From the NCBI RefSeq assembly GCF_029813785.1, contig NZ_JARVKY010000002.1, positions 620,001 to 684,000 of the forward strand: a stretch of DNA of 64,000 nt, in the 5' to 3' direction. The position numbers and the translations under genes were made by a program. Below the pieces are notes generated by a model that saw nothing but the letters and a program-made list of their open reading frames with translations, was not told the origin of the DNA and made no database searches. Positions 62,826 through 64,000 of the stretch are shown piece after piece (position 1 is the stretch's first letter; the number at the start of each line of letters is the position of its first letter). The stretch comes from Streptomyces sp. DH41. GTDB taxonomy: Bacteria > Actinomycetota > Actinomycetes > Streptomycetales > Streptomycetaceae.

Positions 62826-64000
62826 ATGCGGACTGCGTACAGCGTGGAGATGGTCAGGAACGCCGAACGGGAGCTGATGGCACGGCTCCCGGAAGGGGCG
62901 TTGATGCGGCGGGCCGCGGCCGGGCTCGCCGTCGCCTGCGCGGAGGTGCTCGGGCGGGTGGCCGGCCGGGTGTACGGCAGCCGGGTGGTGCTGCTGGTCG
63001 GGAGCGGGGACAACGGCGGCGACGCCCTGTACGCCGGGGCGCGGCTCGCCCGGCGGGGGGCGGGCGTGACGGCGGTGCTGCTCGCACCGGAGCGCGCGCA
63101 CGGCGGCGGGCTGGCGGCGCTGCGCCGGGCGGGCGGACGGGTCGCGGAGGCCGGGTCGGCCGAGGAGTCGATCGAGGAGTCGATCGAGGAGTCGATCGAG
63201 CGGGCCGATCTGGTCGTCGACGGCATTGTCGGGATCGGCGGCAAGGGCGGGCTGCGGGAGGCGGCGGTGCCGCTCGCCGACGCGGCGGCGCGGTCGCGGG
63301 CCGCCGTGCTCGCCGTCGATCTGCCGAGCGGGGTCGACGCGGACACCGGGGAGGTGCGGGGGGCGGCGGTCCGGGCCGACCTGACGGTGACGTTCGGGGC
63401 GCACAAACCGGGGCTGCTGGTCGACCCGGCGCGGGAGTACGCCGGGTCGGTGCGGCTGGTGGACATCGGGCTGCCGCTGCCGAACGACGCTGCCGGGCTG
63501 GAGGCCTTGCAGCACGCGGACGTGGCGCGGCTGCTGCCGGTGCCGGGCGCGGAGAGCGACAAGTACCGGCGCGGGGTCGTGGGCATCGCCGCCGGGTCGG
63601 CCCGTTATCCGGGCGCCGCCGTGCTCGCCGTCGCCGGGGCGCTGCGGGGCGGGGCCGGGGCGGTGCGGTACGTCGGTCCGGCCGGGGACGCGGTGATCGC
63701 CCGCTACCCGGAGACGCTCGTGTCCGACCAGGGCCCCAAGCGGGCGGGGCGGGTGCAGGCGTGGGTCGTCGGTCCGGGGGCCGGTGACGACGCCGGGACG
63801 GTGGCGGAGGTACTGGCGACGGAGGTGCCGGTGCTGATCGACGCGGACGGACTGCGGCTGGCGGACGCGGGGGCGGTACGGGACCGTACGGCGCCGACGC
63901 TGATGACACCGCATGCCGGGGAGGCGGCGGCGCTGCTCGGGGTGGCCCGGGAGGAGGTCGAGGCGGCGCGGCTGGCCTCGGCACGGGAGCTGGCGGGGCG
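62826..64000 (+). CDS. nnr: Bifunctional NAD(P)HX epimerase/dehydratase (partial, cut by window end)
   Basis: Repairs hydrated NADH/NADPH: the N-terminal YjeF_N domain epimerises and the C-terminal carbohydrate-kinase-like domain dehydrates. From ATG 62826 the frame stays open to the last base (391 codons; a full protein is about 480-500). Seen: VVLLVGSGDNGGDALYAGAR, AVLAVDLPSGVDADTG, VTFGAHKPGLL, the C-domain start YRRGVVGIAAGSARYPGAAV, WVVGPGAGDD, LIDADGLRLA and MTPHAGEAAALLG. A 12-bp triplicate codes for EESIEESIEESIE in the first domain. Confidence 0.94.
   Translation, partial: MRTAYSVEMVRNAERELMARLPEGALMRRAAAGLAVACAEVLGRVAGRVYGSRVVLLVGSGDNGGDALYAGARLARRGAGVTAVLLAPERAHGGGLAALRRAGGRVAEAGSAEESIEESIEESIERADLVVDGIVGIGGKGGLREAAVPLADAAARSRAAVLAVDLPSGVDADTGEVRGAAVRADLTVTFGAHKPGLLVDPAREYAGSVRLVDIGLPLPNDAAGLEALQHADVARLLPVPGAESDKYRRGVVGIAAGSARYPGAAVLAVAGALRGGAGAVRYVGPAGDAVIARYPETLVSDQGPKRAGRVQAWVVGPGAGDDAGTVAEVLATEVPVLIDADGLRLADAGAVRDRTAPTLMTPHAGEAAALLGVAREEVEAARLASARELAG
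63162..63197 (+). repeat. Three in-frame copies of a 12-bp unit in nnr
   Basis: GAGGAGTCGATC repeated three times without change, encoding EESI x3 on a surface loop of the YjeF_N domain. Confidence 0.9.

Overview
The window is high-GC actinobacterial DNA and almost certainly comes from a Streptomyces chromosome. Evidence: adjacent bldM and whiD developmental regulators, a tandem array of PASTA-less Ser/Thr kinases, a LAXTG (class E sortase) surface protein, frequent GTG starts and GTGA gene overlaps, and CIRCE-controlled groES-groEL1. The order alr - tsaE - tsaB - rimI - tsaD - groES - groEL - WhiB-like gene - SigD-like gene - guaB2 - guaB3 - choD is also recognisable in mycobacteria from memory, so both flanks are old core chromosome.

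Layout. 0.2-4.8 kb: an LAXTG wall protein, a ChoD-like GMC oxidoreductase and a succinate-semialdehyde dehydrogenase. 4.9-15 kb: five consecutive Ser/Thr kinase genes on the minus strand. Four look active. The fourth in coordinate order (10.0-12.8 kb) has lost all catalytic motifs. Four of the five share a related extracellular domain. 15-23.7 kb: glycerol-3-phosphate dehydrogenase, a nucleotide-sugar dehydrogenase homologue whose usual catalytic Cys is Ser, two IMP dehydrogenase paralogues, a SigD-like sigma factor, bldM with a textbook sigma-BldN promoter, and whiD. 23.8-26.3 kb: LysR regulator, MOSC protein and short-chain dehydrogenase.

26.4-42 kb is an accessory conflict/defence island built on the ruins of a BREX-2 (Pgl) locus. 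A frameshifted C-terminal fragment that may be pglW lies at its left side and a 5'-truncated, multiply broken pglX at its right. Between them are: an RloA/RloB (AbiL-like) ATPase-TOPRIM pair; a 968-residue protein with two tandem (RNase III-like + dsRNA-binding) modules whose catalytic signatures are degenerate; a winged-helix-like small protein; a PrsW-type membrane protein carrying a C-terminal RNase A-like (CdiA-CT) toxin domain with a duplicated CdiI-type immunity protein; and a secretion-type cassette (helical ESX-like protein, DUF1023 hydrolase, lipoprotein) followed by a 172-bp partial copy of the hydrolase gene.

42.4-64 kb returns to core chromosome: an anti-sigma-like ATPase with a 1-nt frameshift, groEL1/groES with two CIRCE operators, two tandem polysaccharide deacetylase lipoproteins, a THUMP-like methyltransferase, an ECF42 sigma factor with its DGPF partner, an LCP ligase with a collagen-like tail, a LacI regulator, the t6A tRNA-modification genes tsaD/tsaB/tsaE with rimI, an inactive-looking L,D-transpeptidase-like secreted protein, a 51-aa protein under a 24-bp palindrome, alanine racemase, AcpS, a sulfatase-modifying-factor homologue, an XRE-cupin regulator, and a bifunctional NAD(P)HX repair enzyme (nnr) cut by the window end. 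No tRNA, rRNA, CRISPR array or intact insertion sequence was seen.
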